The position numbers and the translations under genes were made by a program. From NCBI RefSeq assembly GCF_007845635.1, contig NZ_SELG01000041.1, positions 1-64,000 of the forward strand: 64,000 bases of DNA, read 5' to 3'. This DNA is from Apibacter muscae. Its GTDB lineage: Bacteria > Bacteroidota > Bacteroidia > Flavobacteriales > Weeksellaceae. Shown piece by piece: positions 26,835 to 36,246 of the stretch. The notes under the pieces are model-generated. The model made no database searches. It saw nothing but the letters and a program-made list of their open reading frames with translations, and was not told the origin of the DNA. Position 1 is the stretch's first letter. The number at the start of each line of letters is the position of its first letter.

Positions 26835-27932
26835 ATGAGAATTTTAGACGCAATTAATGTATTAAGGAATTTAGCCCCTGAAGAATATGCTGAAGATTTT
26901 GATAATGTAGGAGTTATTACAGGTGATGTTTCTAATAAAATATCTGGAATATTAATTACTTTAGATTGTTTAGAATCAGTAGTAGATGAGGCAATTGCAA
27001 ATCAATATAATTTAATAGTTACTTTTCATCCAATTATTTTTTCAGGATTAAAATCAATTACTGGAAAAAATTATGTGGAAAGAGCTGTAATTAAAGCTAT
27101 TAAAAATAATATAGTTATTTATGCCATACACACCAATTTAGATATTGCTAAAGAAGGAGTTAATTTTGAAATTTGCAACCGTTTGCAAATAAAAAATTCA
27201 AAACCTTTAATTGCAAAAAAGAATGTGATTAAAAAATTACAAACTTATGTACCTCTGGAAAGTCTTAATAAAGTTCAGAAAGCATTATTTGATGGTGGAG
27301 CTGGAGAAATTGGTAAATATAAAAAATGTAGTTTTAAGTTAGAAGGAAAAGGATCTTTTTTGCCTGGTGAAGGTGCAAATCCTTTTTTAGGAATAAAAAA
27401 GGAATTTAATGAAGTTAAGGAAATTATGTTAAGTGTAATTTTTCAAGATTATAAAGAAATAAATGTTTTAAAAGCTCTAAGACAATCGCATCCTTACGAA
27501 GAAATCTCTTACGAAATTTATACTTTAGACAATGAAAATCAAGAGATAGGAATGGGGAGAGTGGGAGAATTAGATCAAGAAGTATCCGAAAAAGATTTTT
27601 TAAAATTTTTGAAAACTTCGTTACCTACTCTATGTATCAGACATTCAGAATTTAGAAATAAACCAGTAAAAAAGATTGCTGTTCTAGGTGGTTCTGGAAG
27701 TTTTGCTATACAAAAGGCGATTCAATCGAGTGCAGATGTATTTATAACTGCTGATTTAAAATATCATGATTTCTTTAAGGCTGAAGGTAAAATAATTTTG
27801 ACAGATATAGGGCATTATGAAAGTGAACAATTTACTACGAAATTGATATTTAGATATTTAAATGAAAATCTAAATGATTTAAGAATACGTATTTCAAAAG
27901 TTAAAACTAATCCTGTGAGATATTTTATGTAA
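26835..27932 (+). CDS. Nif3-like dinuclear metal centre protein
   Basis: A 365-residue protein of the Nif3/YqfO/YbgI family, starting at the ATG at 26835 (a TTG three codons upstream is possible but unnecessary). Metal-binding segments are FHPIIFSGLKSI (His-rich first motif) and IGHYESEQ (His and Glu near the end), plus AIHTNLDIAKEGVN. A middle insertion of about 100 residues with the PII-like YqfO fold (RQSHPYEEISYEIYTLDN) is present, giving the long form. Members form hexameric rings with two metals per subunit; family members have been linked to GTP cyclohydrolase-like activity, but the role is not settled. It lies between the rplI terminator and rpoN, alone. Confidence 0.9.
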   Translation: MRILDAINVLRNLAPEEYAEDFDNVGVITGDVSNKISGILITLDCLESVVDEAIANQYNLIVTFHPIIFSGLKSITGKNYVERAVIKAIKNNIVIYAIHTNLDIAKEGVNFEICNRLQIKNSKPLIAKKNVIKKLQTYVPLESLNKVQKALFDGGAGEIGKYKKCSFKLEGKGSFLPGEGANPFLGIKKEFNEVKEIMLSVIFQDYKEINVLKALRQSHPYEEISYEIYTLDNENQEIGMGRVGELDQEVSEKDFLKFLKTSLPTLCIRHSEFRNKPVKKIAVLGGSGSFAIQKAIQSSADVFITADLKYHDFFKAEGKIILTDIGHYESEQFTTKLIFRYLNENLNDLRIRISKVKTNPVRYFM

Positions 27933-27997
27933 TGTATAAGTGAAGTTAAGGAAATATAATTTTAAAATTTTTCCTGTACAAATATTATGCCTAAATT

Positions 27998-28027
27998 TTG
28001 ACTTAAATAATAAAAAGTGTAAATTTG
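27998..28027 (+). promoter_or_regulatory. Promoter of rpoN
   Basis: TTG (27998-28000), 19 bases, then TAAATTTG (28020-28027) fit the -33/-7 consensus, about 48 bases before the rpoN start. Confidence 0.65.
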
Positions 28028-28075
28028 AAATGTTATTGAACAAAAAATAAATCTACTAAATAACTTAATTATTAA

Positions 28076-29545
28076 ATGTTAAAACAAGATTTAAAACTAA
28101 AGCAACTATTAAAATTATCGCCTCAGCAGATTCAATTAATGAAACTGGTTCAACTGCCTACATTGGCTTTTGAAGAAGCTGTTAAGCAAGAGTTAGAAGA
28201 AAATCCAGCACTAGAAGATATTTCTAATGAAGATTATTACGATGCTTCTGAATCTTTAGAAGCTTCCAATGATTACGATGAATCATCAGATAATGAAATT
28301 ATAGATGCTCCAGATATAAATATAGATGAATATTTGAGTGATGATGAAATTCCAAGCTATAGAACACAATCCAATAACTACAGTGATGAAGAGGATGAAA
28401 CAGAGATGCCTTACGCTCAATATATTTCATTTCAAGAGCATTTAATTTCACAATTGCATACTTTTCGTTTAAATGAAGAAGAAATTGAGATTACTGATTT
28501 TATAGTTGGTAATTTACATGACGATGGTTATTTAAGAAGAGATCTATCCGCGATAGTTGATGATTTAGCCTTTACTCAAGGCATATACACAGATGAAGAG
28601 ACGGTTGAAAAACTATTAGTAAATTACATTCAAAAATTAGATCCTACTGGAGTTGGAGCCAGAGATTTGCAAGAATGTCTTCTTTTGCAATTAAAAGCTA
28701 AAAACCAAACAGAATTTACGGAGCTAGCTTATAAAATAATAGATGAAGCCTTTGATGCATTTACCAAAAAGCATTATAGTAAATTACAGCAAAAATTTTC
28801 TATTACGGACGATGAATTAAAAGAAGCTATTAATGAAATAGAGAAGTTAAATCCTAAACCGGGAAAATCTTTTACCAATAATTCAAAAAATACTGAACAA
28901 ATTATACCTGATTTTACTATTCGAATAGTAGATGGAAAACTTGAATTATTATTAAACGGTAGAAATGCTCCTGAATTAAAAGTATCAAGAGAGTATTCAG
29001 AAATGCTTGATACTTATAAAAATACCGAAAAAAAATCTAGAGAGCAAAAAGATGCTGTGATGTTTGTTAAGCAAAAATTAGATTCGGCCAAATGGTTCAT
29101 TGATGCAGTTAAGCAACGCCAACAAACCTTATATATCACCATGAAATCAATTATGGACTATCAGAAAAATTATTTTCTTTCTGGTGATGAAGAGCAAATT
29201 AAGCCTATGATTTTAAAAGATATTTCTGAAATAACTGGATTAGATATTTCAACGATATCAAGAGTTGCCAATAGTAAATATGTAAATACACCATACGGAA
29301 CTTTACTTATTAAAGATTTATTTTCAGAAAGTTTAACCAATTCAGAGGGGGATGAAGTTTCAACCAGAGAAATTAAAACTATATTACAAGATGTAATTAA
29401 TAACGAAGATCCAAAAAAACCTTTAACTGACGATAATTTAATGAAAATTTTAAATGAAAAAGGTTATAATATTGCAAGAAGAACCATAGCAAAATATAGA
29501 GATCAATTAAATATACCAGTTGCTAGGTTAAGAAAGAAAATTTAA
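28076..29545 (+). CDS. rpoN: RNA polymerase sigma-54 factor
   Basis: Sigma-54 (489 residues), the alternative sigma factor that needs an AAA+ activator. Region I (1-50) has the Gln/Leu-rich QLLKLSPQQIQLMKLVQLPT. An acidic region II (about 55-115) follows, then the core-binding domain (about 120-330), the helix-turn-helix near ISEITGLDISTISRVANSKY, and the RpoN box ARRTIAKYR (467-475) close to the end. All parts are complete. No sigma-54 activator gene lies within the window. It is followed 18 bases later by thyA, with which it may be co-transcribed. Confidence 0.96.
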   Translation: MLKQDLKLKQLLKLSPQQIQLMKLVQLPTLAFEEAVKQELEENPALEDISNEDYYDASESLEASNDYDESSDNEIIDAPDINIDEYLSDDEIPSYRTQSNNYSDEEDETEMPYAQYISFQEHLISQLHTFRLNEEEIEITDFIVGNLHDDGYLRRDLSAIVDDLAFTQGIYTDEETVEKLLVNYIQKLDPTGVGARDLQECLLLQLKAKNQTEFTELAYKIIDEAFDAFTKKHYSKLQQKFSITDDELKEAINEIEKLNPKPGKSFTNNSKNTEQIIPDFTIRIVDGKLELLLNGRNAPELKVSREYSEMLDTYKNTEKKSREQKDAVMFVKQKLDSAKWFIDAVKQRQQTLYITMKSIMDYQKNYFLSGDEEQIKPMILKDISEITGLDISTISRVANSKYVNTPYGTLLIKDLFSESLTNSEGDEVSTREIKTILQDVINNEDPKKPLTDDNLMKILNEKGYNIARRTIAKYRDQLNIPVARLRKKI

Positions 29546-29563
29546 TTTTTTTAAATTTAATAA

Positions 29564-30358
29564 ATGAAAGCATATTTAGATTTATTACAACATATTTTAG
29601 ATAATGGTGTAGAGAAAGATGATCGAACGGGTACAGGAACCATCAGTACATTTGGTTATCAAATGCGTATAGATTTACAAAAAGGCTTCCCTTTATTAAC
29701 CACAAAGAAATTACATTTGCGCTCAATTATATATGAACTTCTATGGTTTTTAAAAGGAGACACCAATATAAAATATTTATCAGATAATAAAGTTAAAATT
29801 TGGGATGAATGGGCAGATGAAAATGGAGATTTAGGTCCTGTATACGGACATCAATGGAGAAGTTGGGGAACCTTGAATGGTAAACCAATTGATCAAATCT
29901 CAGAAGTTATTGATCAAATAAAAAATAATCCAGATTCTCGGAGAATGATAGTCTCTGCTTGGAATGTTGCTGATCTTCCGTCGATGGCACTAGCTCCTTG
30001 TCATGCACTATTTCAATTTTATGTGTCTAAAGGAAAACTTTCTTTACAGCTGTATCAGCGAAGTGCGGATGTCTTTTTAGGTGTACCCTTTAATATAGCT
30101 TCATATGCATTGCTGTTACACATGATGGCACAAGTTTGCAAATTAGATGTAGGGGAATTTATTCATACCTTTGGAGATGTTCACATTTATAAAAACCATA
30201 TTGAACAAGTTCAATTACAACTAAGTAGACAACCATTTATTTTACCTAAATTACTATTAAATCCTAAGATTAATAATATTTTTGATTTTAAGTTTGAGGA
30301 TTTTGCAATTGAAAATTATGAGGCTCATCCACATATAAAAGGAGAAGTAGCTATATAG
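29564..30358 (+). CDS. thyA: Thymidylate synthase
   Basis: Folate-dependent ThyA (264 residues) converting dUMP to dTMP. The catalytic Cys is C146 in [12 protein letters not shown], the same position as in the 264-residue E. coli enzyme. [17 protein letters not shown] (20-36), [20 protein letters not shown] and [11 protein letters not shown] are also present, as is the dUMP-binding region [20 protein letters not shown]. It is convergent with a dCMP deaminase gene with 10 bases between stops, so the two consecutive enzymes of dTMP supply lie side by side on opposite strands. Confidence 0.97.
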   Translation: MKAYLDLLQHILDNGVEKDDRTGTGTISTFGYQMRIDLQKGFPLLTTKKLHLRSIIYELLWFLKGDTNIKYLSDNKVKIWDEWADENGDLGPVYGHQWRSWGTLNGKPIDQISEVIDQIKNNPDSRRMIVSAWNVADLPSMALAPCHALFQFYVSKGKLSLQLYQRSADVFLGVPFNIASYALLLHMMAQVCKLDVGEFIHTFGDVHIYKNHIEQVQLQLSRQPFILPKLLLNPKINNIFDFKFEDFAIENYEAHPHIKGEVAI

Positions 30359-30368
30359 ATTAATGTAG

Positions 30369-30791
30369 TTATATAATCTGATCATAAGGGATATAATCAA
30401 CCTTTATTCCTGCCTGTTCTAGGAAATCAATGCCAGAAGTATCAGAATAATTGTCAATGTATACCACCCGTATTATGCCTGCTTGATAAATAAGTTTGCT
30501 ACATTCTTTACAGGGGGACAAGGTAACATATAATGTAGCACCTTGACAGGATTGAGTTGAAGCTGCAACTTTTAATATAGCATTCGCTTCAGCGTGTAAT
30601 ACATACCACTTAGTATATCCATTTTCATCTTCACAACAATTTTCAAAGCCTGTAGGAGTACCATTATATCCGTCTGAAATAATCATGCGATCTTTAACAA
30701 TAAGCGATCCAACCTGTTTTCTTTTACAATAGGATAATTTTCCCCATTCCAGTGCCATCCGTAGATAGGCTATGTCGTATTTATTTTTCAT
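30369..30791 (-). CDS. Deoxycytidylate (dCMP) deaminase
   Basis: A 140-residue zinc-dependent dCMP/cytidine deaminase, also called ComE-type. The zinc site is formed by HAEANAIL (His and catalytic Glu, about 66-73) and PCKECSKLIYQAGI (two Cys, about 91-104). SDGYNGTPTGFENCCEDENG carries further conserved residues of the dCMP deaminase group. It would produce dUMP for the neighbouring ThyA. It is convergent with thyA; no clear promoter match was found upstream. Confidence 0.9.
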   Translation of the reverse strand: MKNKYDIAYLRMALEWGKLSYCKRKQVGSLIVKDRMIISDGYNGTPTGFENCCEDENGYTKWYVLHAEANAILKVAASTQSCQGATLYVTLSPCKECSKLIYQAGIIRVVYIDNYSDTSGIDFLEQAGIKVDYIPYDQII

Positions 30792-30998
30792 GAGTTAAAT
30801 TTAAATAAATATACTTAATTAAATTTTAGATCTTCTAATTATAGAATCATAAATATTTTTGCGATGAGTATTCATAAGAGTATAATAAATAAATTAAAAT
30901 AATGACTTATATGCGAAAATTTATTATGATTTTTGAGTGTTTTTATGAAAATGTATATAAAATTTTAAACATGCAAAAAATTTTAAAACAAAATAAAC
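30792..30998. other. AT-rich spacer
   Basis: About 200 bases between the dCMP deaminase start and the small-gene promoter at 30999. No open frame or hairpin of note was seen. Confidence 0.5.
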
Positions 30999-31006
30999 TA
31001 CATTTG
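30999..31006 (+). promoter_or_regulatory. Promoter -7 element for a mini-gene
   Basis: TACATTTG matches TAnnTTTG exactly, 49 bases upstream of a 25-codon open frame and about 135 bases upstream of a terminator. No TTG at the expected distance was seen. Confidence 0.55.
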
Positions 31007-31055
31007 AAGAAATCTTAACCATTGATGGTTTAAGATATTCATTTAATTTTATTCA

Positions 31056-31133
31056 ATGGTTACTATTATTGGTATTTGCTTATTTGCAATATTTGGTATT
31101 ATTCTTTTTATATTTTTAAACAGTAAAAAGTAA
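31056..31133 (+). CDS. Probable 25-residue single-helix membrane protein
   Basis: ATG at 31056 to TAA at 31131 encodes 25 residues. About 18 of them form one hydrophobic helix (VTIIGICLFAIFGIILFIF), ending in a short positively charged tail (LNSKK). That layout predicts an N-out, C-in membrane miniprotein. A TAnnTTTG element lies upstream and a strong terminator begins 8 bases after the stop, so the sequence has the make-up of a complete small gene. It has no obvious Shine-Dalgarno, as is common in this phylum. I do not recognise the family. Chance occurrence in T-rich DNA cannot be excluded. Confidence 0.5.
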   Translation: MVTIIGICLFAIFGIILFIFLNSKK

Positions 31134-31140
31134 TATATAA

Positions 31141-31175
31141 AAAATCACCTTTTGTTTTTAAAAGGTGATTTTTTT
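31141..31175. terminator. Bidirectional terminator, mini-gene and asnS
   Basis: A perfect 13-bp stem (31141-31153 with 31160-31172, core TCACCTTTT) with a GTTTTT loop; T runs follow on both strands. It ends the convergent asnS and the small gene at 31056. Confidence 0.9.
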
Positions 31176-31177
31176 AA

Positions 31178-32626
31178 TTAAAATTCTGCATTGTTTGGTG
31201 TTCGAGGAAAGGGAATCACGTCCCTAATATTTCCCATACCTGTTACAAACAATACTAAACGTTCTAAACCTAATCCAAAACCTGAGTGAGGTACAGTTCC
31301 GTATTTACGGGTATCTAGATACCACCAAAGTTCTTTTTCATCAATATTAAAATCTTCAATTTTATTTTTTAATATATCTAACCTTTCTTCTCTCTGAGAT
31401 CCTCCTATGATTTCTCCTATACCAGGGAACAATACATCCATTGCTCTAACCGTTTTTCCGTCTTCATTTAATCTCATATAAAAAGCCTTAATTTTTGCAG
31501 GATAATCATACAAAATCACAGGAGATTTAAAGTGCTTTTCAACTAAATATCTTTCGTGTTCAGATTGAAGATCAGCCCCCCATTTTTCAATTGGATATTT
31601 AAATTTTCCTTTTTGATTGGGTTTAGACTTTTTTAGAATTTCAATAGCCTTAGAATAACTCAGTTTAACAAAACTATTATTTAATACAAAATCTAATTTT
31701 TCAAGTAAATTGTGTTCAGTTTTTTCTTCTTTAGGCTTTTGCTTTTGTTCATCCTCAAATCTTTGATTCAAAAAAACTAGATCATCTTTACAGTGATCTA
31801 TGGCATATTTAATACAATATTTTAAAAAATCCTCGGCCAACCACATAGTTTTATCTAAATCATAAAAGGCAATCTCAGGTTCCACCATCCAGAATTCAGC
31901 TAAATGTCTGGTAGTATTAGAATTTTCAGCTCTAAAAGTAGGACCGAAAGTATAGATTTTACCTAATCCCATGGCTGCAGCCTCTCCTTCTAATTGCCCT
32001 GAAACAGTTAAGCTCGTTTTTTTTGAGAAAAAATCTTTAGTAAAATCAATATCTCCGTTATCATTTTTTGGTATGTTATTAAGATTAAAATTGGTAACGG
32101 TAAACATTTCCCCAGCACCTTCTGCATCTGAGCCAGTGATTATAGGAGTATTAATATAACAAAAATTATTCTCATTGAAATACTTATGGATAGCAAAGCT
32201 TAAAGCGTTTCTAACCCTCATGATTGCAGAAAAGGTATTAGTTCTAAATCTTAAATGTGCCTGCTCTCTTAATTTTTCTAGTGAATGTTTTTTAGGTTGT
32301 AAAATGGTTTCTTGTACTTCTTCAGGATTTGCATATCCGTAAATTTCAATTTCTTCGGCAATAACCTCTATTTCTTGCCCAGCACCTTTACTCTCTGCTA
32401 CTACACCGTTTACCTTAATTGAGGTAGCGTTTGTTAGTTGTTTTAACAAATCAGTATTAAAATTATTATAATCAAGAACAATCTGTAAATTTTTTTGTCC
32501 AGAACCATCATTTAGAGCTATAAACTGATTGGATCTAAAAGATCTAATCCAGCCCTGTACAGTAACTTTCTCATTTAAACATTGGGTTCCTTTTTTTAAT
32601 AATTCTTTAATACTGTATAAATTCAT
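31178..32626 (-). CDS. asnS: Asparagine-tRNA ligase
   Basis: A class IIb aminoacyl-tRNA synthetase (482 residues) charging tRNA-Asn. The N-terminal OB-fold anticodon-binding domain (about 15-115, [20 protein letters not shown]) is followed by the catalytic core. Motif 2 is [20 protein letters not shown], and motif 3 is [16 protein letters not shown] near the C-terminus (about 452-467). An insertion around 275-330 rich in Lys/Glu matches the Bacteroidota form. The AsnRS-type residues (HLAEFWMVE) favour AsnS over AspS. It has its own promoter match at 32648-32655. Confidence 0.95.
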   Translation of the reverse strand: MNLYSIKELLKKGTQCLNEKVTVQGWIRSFRSNQFIALNDGSGQKNLQIVLDYNNFNTDLLKQLTNATSIKVNGVVAESKGAGQEIEVIAEEIEIYGYANPEEVQETILQPKKHSLEKLREQAHLRFRTNTFSAIMRVRNALSFAIHKYFNENNFCYINTPIITGSDAEGAGEMFTVTNFNLNNIPKNDNGDIDFTKDFFSKKTSLTVSGQLEGEAAAMGLGKIYTFGPTFRAENSNTTRHLAEFWMVEPEIAFYDLDKTMWLAEDFLKYCIKYAIDHCKDDLVFLNQRFEDEQKQKPKEEKTEHNLLEKLDFVLNNSFVKLSYSKAIEILKKSKPNQKGKFKYPIEKWGADLQSEHERYLVEKHFKSPVILYDYPAKIKAFYMRLNEDGKTVRAMDVLFPGIGEIIGGSQREERLDILKNKIEDFNIDEKELWWYLDTRKYGTVPHSGFGLGLERLVLFVTGMGNIRDVIPFPRTPNNAEF

Positions 32627-32647
32627 TTATGTTTTAATTTTATAAAA

Positions 32648-32655
32648 CAAAGATA
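32648..32655 (-). promoter_or_regulatory. Promoter -7 element for asnS
   Basis: TATCTTTG on the minus strand matches TAnnTTTG, 22 bases upstream of the asnS start. Confidence 0.6.
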
Positions 32656-32808
32656 ATTAAAATTTCATTTTTCAACTGAATATTGTTTTAGGTATAATAA
32701 TTCAATATAACTGTATGAAATAAAGCTAATCGATTTAGTAACGTAATGACTTTATTAGCATATAAGTGTAATTTTTATATAATTTTTCTTCAAAAACATA
32801 TTATTCTT

Positions 32809-32816
32809 TATATTTG
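32809..32816 (+). promoter_or_regulatory. Promoter -7 element for DUF3822-rsmD
   Basis: TATATTTG matches TAnnTTTG, 32 bases upstream of the TTG start of the DUF3822 gene. Confidence 0.6.
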
Positions 32817-32847
32817 CTACTAGAGGAATATTAGTATAATAATAGAT

Positions 32848-33615
32848 TTGAAAAAAATTACAACCAACCAACCTATAAATATAACTTCATATTTTTTATT
32901 TGAAGAAAATAAAGTTTCTTACTTAGTAAAATCAGATCAAAATTTTTCTGATAAGAAGATATTTTACTTGGATCATTCTAATTTTATTGATAAAAAATAT
33001 TTTAATGATAAACTAAAGAAATTTAATTTTTTTCAAGCTTCTTATAATTTTATTGATGTATCAATTGTTAACGATACTTTTACTTTAATACCTCTTGAAT
33101 ATTTTGATGAAGAAACAGCTGAAATATTTCTAAATAACACAGTGATTTTCAATATTAATATGGGGGTTAGATTTAATTTGTTGCCAGAATATGGTTTAGC
33201 CATAGTTTTTTATTATCCAGAAGATATTGATAATCTTTTAATTGAAAGTGTTAATAAAATTAGGGTTACACATACAGGGTTTAAATTTTTGTCTAAAATT
33301 TTTAATTCTTTTAAAAATGACGAAGGAGTTTATATAAATATATACGATAAATGTTTTGAGGTGGCTGTTATTGAAAAGAAAGGTTTACTTATTTATAACG
33401 TATTTTCATATAATTCTTTTAGTGATATATTATATTATTTACAAGTAATCTCTGATACATCAAAAATTAATATTTTTAATAAGACATTATTTTGCTTTGG
33501 AGTTAAAAAAGATAGTGAAGAATATATAAATGGTTTTGAAAAGCATTTTATTGATAGTTATAAAGGTTATGAAGATGAATTTGTTAGAGATAACTTTACA
33601 ATTTTAGATTTATGA
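32848..33615 (+). CDS. DUF3822 family protein
   Basis: A 255-residue protein of the Bacteroidota DUF3822 family, recognised mainly from its position overlapping rsmD by 4 bases (the stop and start share ATGA). It has an actin/hexokinase-like strand pattern: FNINMGVRFNLLPEYGLAIV and GVYINIYDKCFEVAVIEKKG, where a beta-hairpin with an Asp would sit in the fold. The start is a TTG at 32848, since no ATG lies nearby and the family's usual start aligns here. The function is unknown. The tight coupling with the 16S rRNA methyltransferase gene suggests a role connected with ribosome or RNA work, but that is inference. Confidence 0.78.
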   Translation: MKKITTNQPINITSYFLFEENKVSYLVKSDQNFSDKKIFYLDHSNFIDKKYFNDKLKKFNFFQASYNFIDVSIVNDTFTLIPLEYFDEETAEIFLNNTVIFNINMGVRFNLLPEYGLAIVFYYPEDIDNLLIESVNKIRVTHTGFKFLSKIFNSFKNDEGVYINIYDKCFEVAVIEKKGLLIYNVFSYNSFSDILYYLQVISDTSKINIFNKTLFCFGVKKDSEEYINGFEKHFIDSYKGYEDEFVRDNFTILDL

Positions 33616-34172
33616 TAAGAATCATTTCAGGAGAGTTCAAAGGAAAAAGAATTCATGCTCCTAAAAATTTTGATGTCAGACCTACCACGGATTTCGCTAA
33701 AGAGGCTCTTTTTAGTATACTTTCAAATCGATATAGCTTTTCAAATATTAATATTTTAGATCTTTTTGCGGGGATTGGATCAATTACACTCGAATTTGCA
33801 TCTAGAGGATGTCAAAATATTACATCAATTGATAACAATAACAAACATATAAAATTTATTCAGGATACAGTTAATACTCTAAATATAAACGATAGAATTC
33901 ATCTTATCAAGCATGATGTTATTACATTCTTATCAAAGAAAAGTAATCAATCTTATGATTTAATATTTGCAGACCCTCCATTTAATACCGATACCGAATT
34001 ATATAATAAGATAATTAATCTAATTTTTCAAAATAAATTCCTTAAATCTCAAGGAGAATTCATCTTAGAGCATGAAAGTCGAAAAGATTTATCGGAATTA
34101 CCTTTTTTTAGTGATTCTAGAAAATACGGTAATGTTCGGTTTTCCTTTTTTAATAATTCCAAAGTTTTATAA
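33612..34172 (+). CDS. rsmD: 16S rRNA (guanine-966-N2) methyltransferase RsmD
   Basis: A 186-residue class I SAM methyltransferase that modifies G966 of 16S rRNA in E. coli. The start MIRIISGEFKGKRI and RPTTDFAKEALFSIL are diagnostic. The SAM-binding motif is ILDLFAGIGSITLEFASRG (about 50-68), and the target-base motif is LIFADPPF (D-P-P-F, about 120-127). The end is short but complete. It overlaps the DUF3822 gene by 4 bases and is translated with it. Confidence 0.94.
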   Translation: MIRIISGEFKGKRIHAPKNFDVRPTTDFAKEALFSILSNRYSFSNINILDLFAGIGSITLEFASRGCQNITSIDNNNKHIKFIQDTVNTLNINDRIHLIKHDVITFLSKKSNQSYDLIFADPPFNTDTELYNKIINLIFQNKFLKSQGEFILEHESRKDLSELPFFSDSRKYGNVRFSFFNNSKVL

Positions 34173-34545
34173 ATAAGTATTTAATCTTAATAATAAATAT
34201 ATATACTCATTTTAAAAATTTTCATACTCTCTAACTTTTTAATTGGATATTAATTTGGCTTACATCAAAAATATAAATATTTATTTGTATTTTTTATATT
34301 ATAATAGCGATTGATAAAAATATTTTTTATCAAATTTATTTAAATAAATATTATAGTATTATTTAAAGTTTGAACTAGTCTAATTAATATTATTAATTAA
34401 AGATAAATATAAATTTATTATTTATATAAATATATTTTTGAATTACATAAATATATAAACATCATATATAAATATTTTTTATACTGTAATGTTATAATAT
34501 AAAAAAAATATTTACATTAGCTTGTTGTTTAATAAATGAATTTAT
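34173..34545. other. Very AT-rich gap of 373 bases
   Basis: No open frame or strong hairpin was seen. The sequence is almost only A and T, which makes short motif matches unreliable. A TATTTTTG at 34433-34440 is a possible promoter for the following three-gene unit. Confidence 0.6.
34433..34440 (+). promoter_or_regulatory. Possible promoter -7 element of the C1q-like operon
   Basis: TATTTTTG fits TAnnTTTG and would give a leader of about 100 bases. The context is so AT-rich that chance is likely. Confidence 0.3.
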
Positions 34546-35361
34546 ATGGAAAAAATTAATTTATTTTTATTTATCGTTTTTATAAATATTTCAGTTGATG
34601 CTCAGGTTGGTATAAATCAAGACTCTCCTACTTCAACTTTAGACATTGTAGTTAATCCTAATAATGAGTACGCCTTAAAGGTGTATAATTCAAAAAAAGA
34701 TTTAGTTTTTAATATTAATCGTGATGGGAATATTGGATTTGATGTAGAAAACTCTAATGTTCTATTGGGACTAAATCCTGATGATGGAGCCATTGGTATA
34801 GGTAATTCATATCTTACAGCTTCAGAGGCAGGCTCAGGAGCAATTAAATATAGTAAAACGGATCAACTTTTATATTATTCAGATGGTTTAACTTGGAGTT
34901 CAATATCATCTAAAGTTTTACCATTGTATACAGTTGCGAATATTGAAAATTCAACTGTTGTGTTTCCTACAGATATTAAAACTCAGGTTACGGGTTTTGT
35001 AGTACAATATGAAAATAACAATGCTTTTGTCGATGGTGTCTTTACTGCGCCTAGAGATGGAAGTTATATTTTTTCTTACAATCTGGGCTTTAATTTAACA
35101 TCAGTGCTTGCAGGTTCATATATAGAAATGGAATTGTCAATTTTACCATCGTCTAATGATACGGGAGTACCTAGAATGTTATCTTTAAAATCTAGAAAAA
35201 CATATTATGTTACTGCTAATAATATGGAACCTTTTGCTGCAATAACCACAACAGCTACTTTAAAAGCAGGTGAAAAAGTTATTCCATATGTTTATCATAA
35301 TTTAGGGTCAACTATAAGCCTTAATCCAAGTGCGTGTAGCATATCAATCGTTGAAAATTAA
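34546..35361 (+). CDS. Secreted C1q-like protein, first of three paralogues
   Basis: A 271-residue secreted protein. The signal peptide (MEKINLFLFIVFINISVDAQ) is followed by VGINQDSPTSTLDIV, the N-terminal motif of many Bacteroidota tail-fibre or surface proteins. A linker block GIGNSYLTASEAGSGAIKYS (about 85-104), then YYSDGLTWSSIS, recurs in all three paralogues. The C-terminal half (about 125-271) looks like a C1q/TNF-like jelly roll: VFTAPRDGSYIFSYNLGF, then LKAGEKVIPYVYHN and an SACSISIVEN end strand. Such domains typically form trimers that bind ligands. There is no lipobox and no T9SS sorting tail. It heads a tight three-gene unit. Confidence 0.68.
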   Translation: MEKINLFLFIVFINISVDAQVGINQDSPTSTLDIVVNPNNEYALKVYNSKKDLVFNINRDGNIGFDVENSNVLLGLNPDDGAIGIGNSYLTASEAGSGAIKYSKTDQLLYYSDGLTWSSISSKVLPLYTVANIENSTVVFPTDIKTQVTGFVVQYENNNAFVDGVFTAPRDGSYIFSYNLGFNLTSVLAGSYIEMELSILPSSNDTGVPRMLSLKSRKTYYVTANNMEPFAAITTTATLKAGEKVIPYVYHNLGSTISLNPSACSISIVEN

Positions 35362-35371
35362 AACTATCCAA

Positions 35372-36226
35372 ATGTTTAAAAAATTATTTATCACTCACAT
35401 TTTTATAATTTCTTCAATTTTAAATGCGCAAATTGGGGTTGGTATAAATACAAATAGTCCTGAAGCAACCTTACATATTAAGATGAAAGAAAATATAAAT
35501 TATAGTAATGCGATTTCAGTTAGATCATTAGATCAATCTCTGAAATTTAATCTAGATGGTTTAGGATTATTAAAGTTTGGCGAAGAGAATTCACCCGTGC
35601 CTGTTGATGTTAGAATAAATTCAAATTCATCTGTAATTAAAGTAGGTAATACGTCATTATCAGCAGAGGAAGCTCAAGCAGGAGCTTTAAGATATAAATT
35701 TGAATCTGAAATTTTTGAATGTTCTAATGGTGAACAATGGTTAGTACTTAACTATGATACTCCTCCTGATCATTTAATAGCAGTTAATAATTTTAAGAAA
35801 GTACTAATACCTAATAATGTATACACTAAATTAACTGGTTGGGAAGTTAAATACGAATCTAGAGTAGGGGATTTTATTAATGACACCTATACTGTTCCAG
35901 TTACAGGAATGTATATATTATCATTTTCTGTTTTTACTAATATGATACAACAACCCTCTAGCTCTTATTTTAAAGGAGAGTGGGTAAAAATAGAGGGAGG
36001 CGTTGAAACTCCTATAATTCAAGCTAAAAATAATTTCTTATCTAGTGGAGTTTATATGTTAGGGATTTCTTGCACTGGTACTGTTCGTCTAAATGAAGGA
36101 GATAAGATTCAAGCAAGAGTTATTCATAATTCTGGAGATGGTCGTTATTTAAGAGTGGATGTTAACAACAATGCTGTTGCTGAGAGAAATTTTAACTCTC
36201 TGTCAATTATAAGAGTTTCAGAATGA
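35372..36226 (+). CDS. Secreted C1q-like protein, second paralogue
   Basis: A 284-residue paralogue of its neighbours. The start is taken at the ATG at 35372, which gives a signal peptide (MFKKLFITHIFIISSILNAQ); the longer frame from a GTG at 35330 would overlap the previous gene and hide the signal. It has GVGINTNSPEATLHI (N-terminal), then KVGNTSLSAEEAQAGALRYK and a C-terminal jelly-roll part with YTVPVTGMYILSFSVFTN and LNEGDKIQARVIHNSGDGRY. It begins 10 bases after the first paralogue, and its stop overlaps an alternative start of the third. Divergence between copies is high, so the duplication is not recent. Confidence 0.66.
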   Translation: MFKKLFITHIFIISSILNAQIGVGINTNSPEATLHIKMKENINYSNAISVRSLDQSLKFNLDGLGLLKFGEENSPVPVDVRINSNSSVIKVGNTSLSAEEAQAGALRYKFESEIFECSNGEQWLVLNYDTPPDHLIAVNNFKKVLIPNNVYTKLTGWEVKYESRVGDFINDTYTVPVTGMYILSFSVFTNMIQQPSSSYFKGEWVKIEGGVETPIIQAKNNFLSSGVYMLGISCTGTVRLNEGDKIQARVIHNSGDGRYLRVDVNNNAVAERNFNSLSIIRVSE

Positions 36227-36246
36227 TTAATTTTAATAAACATATT

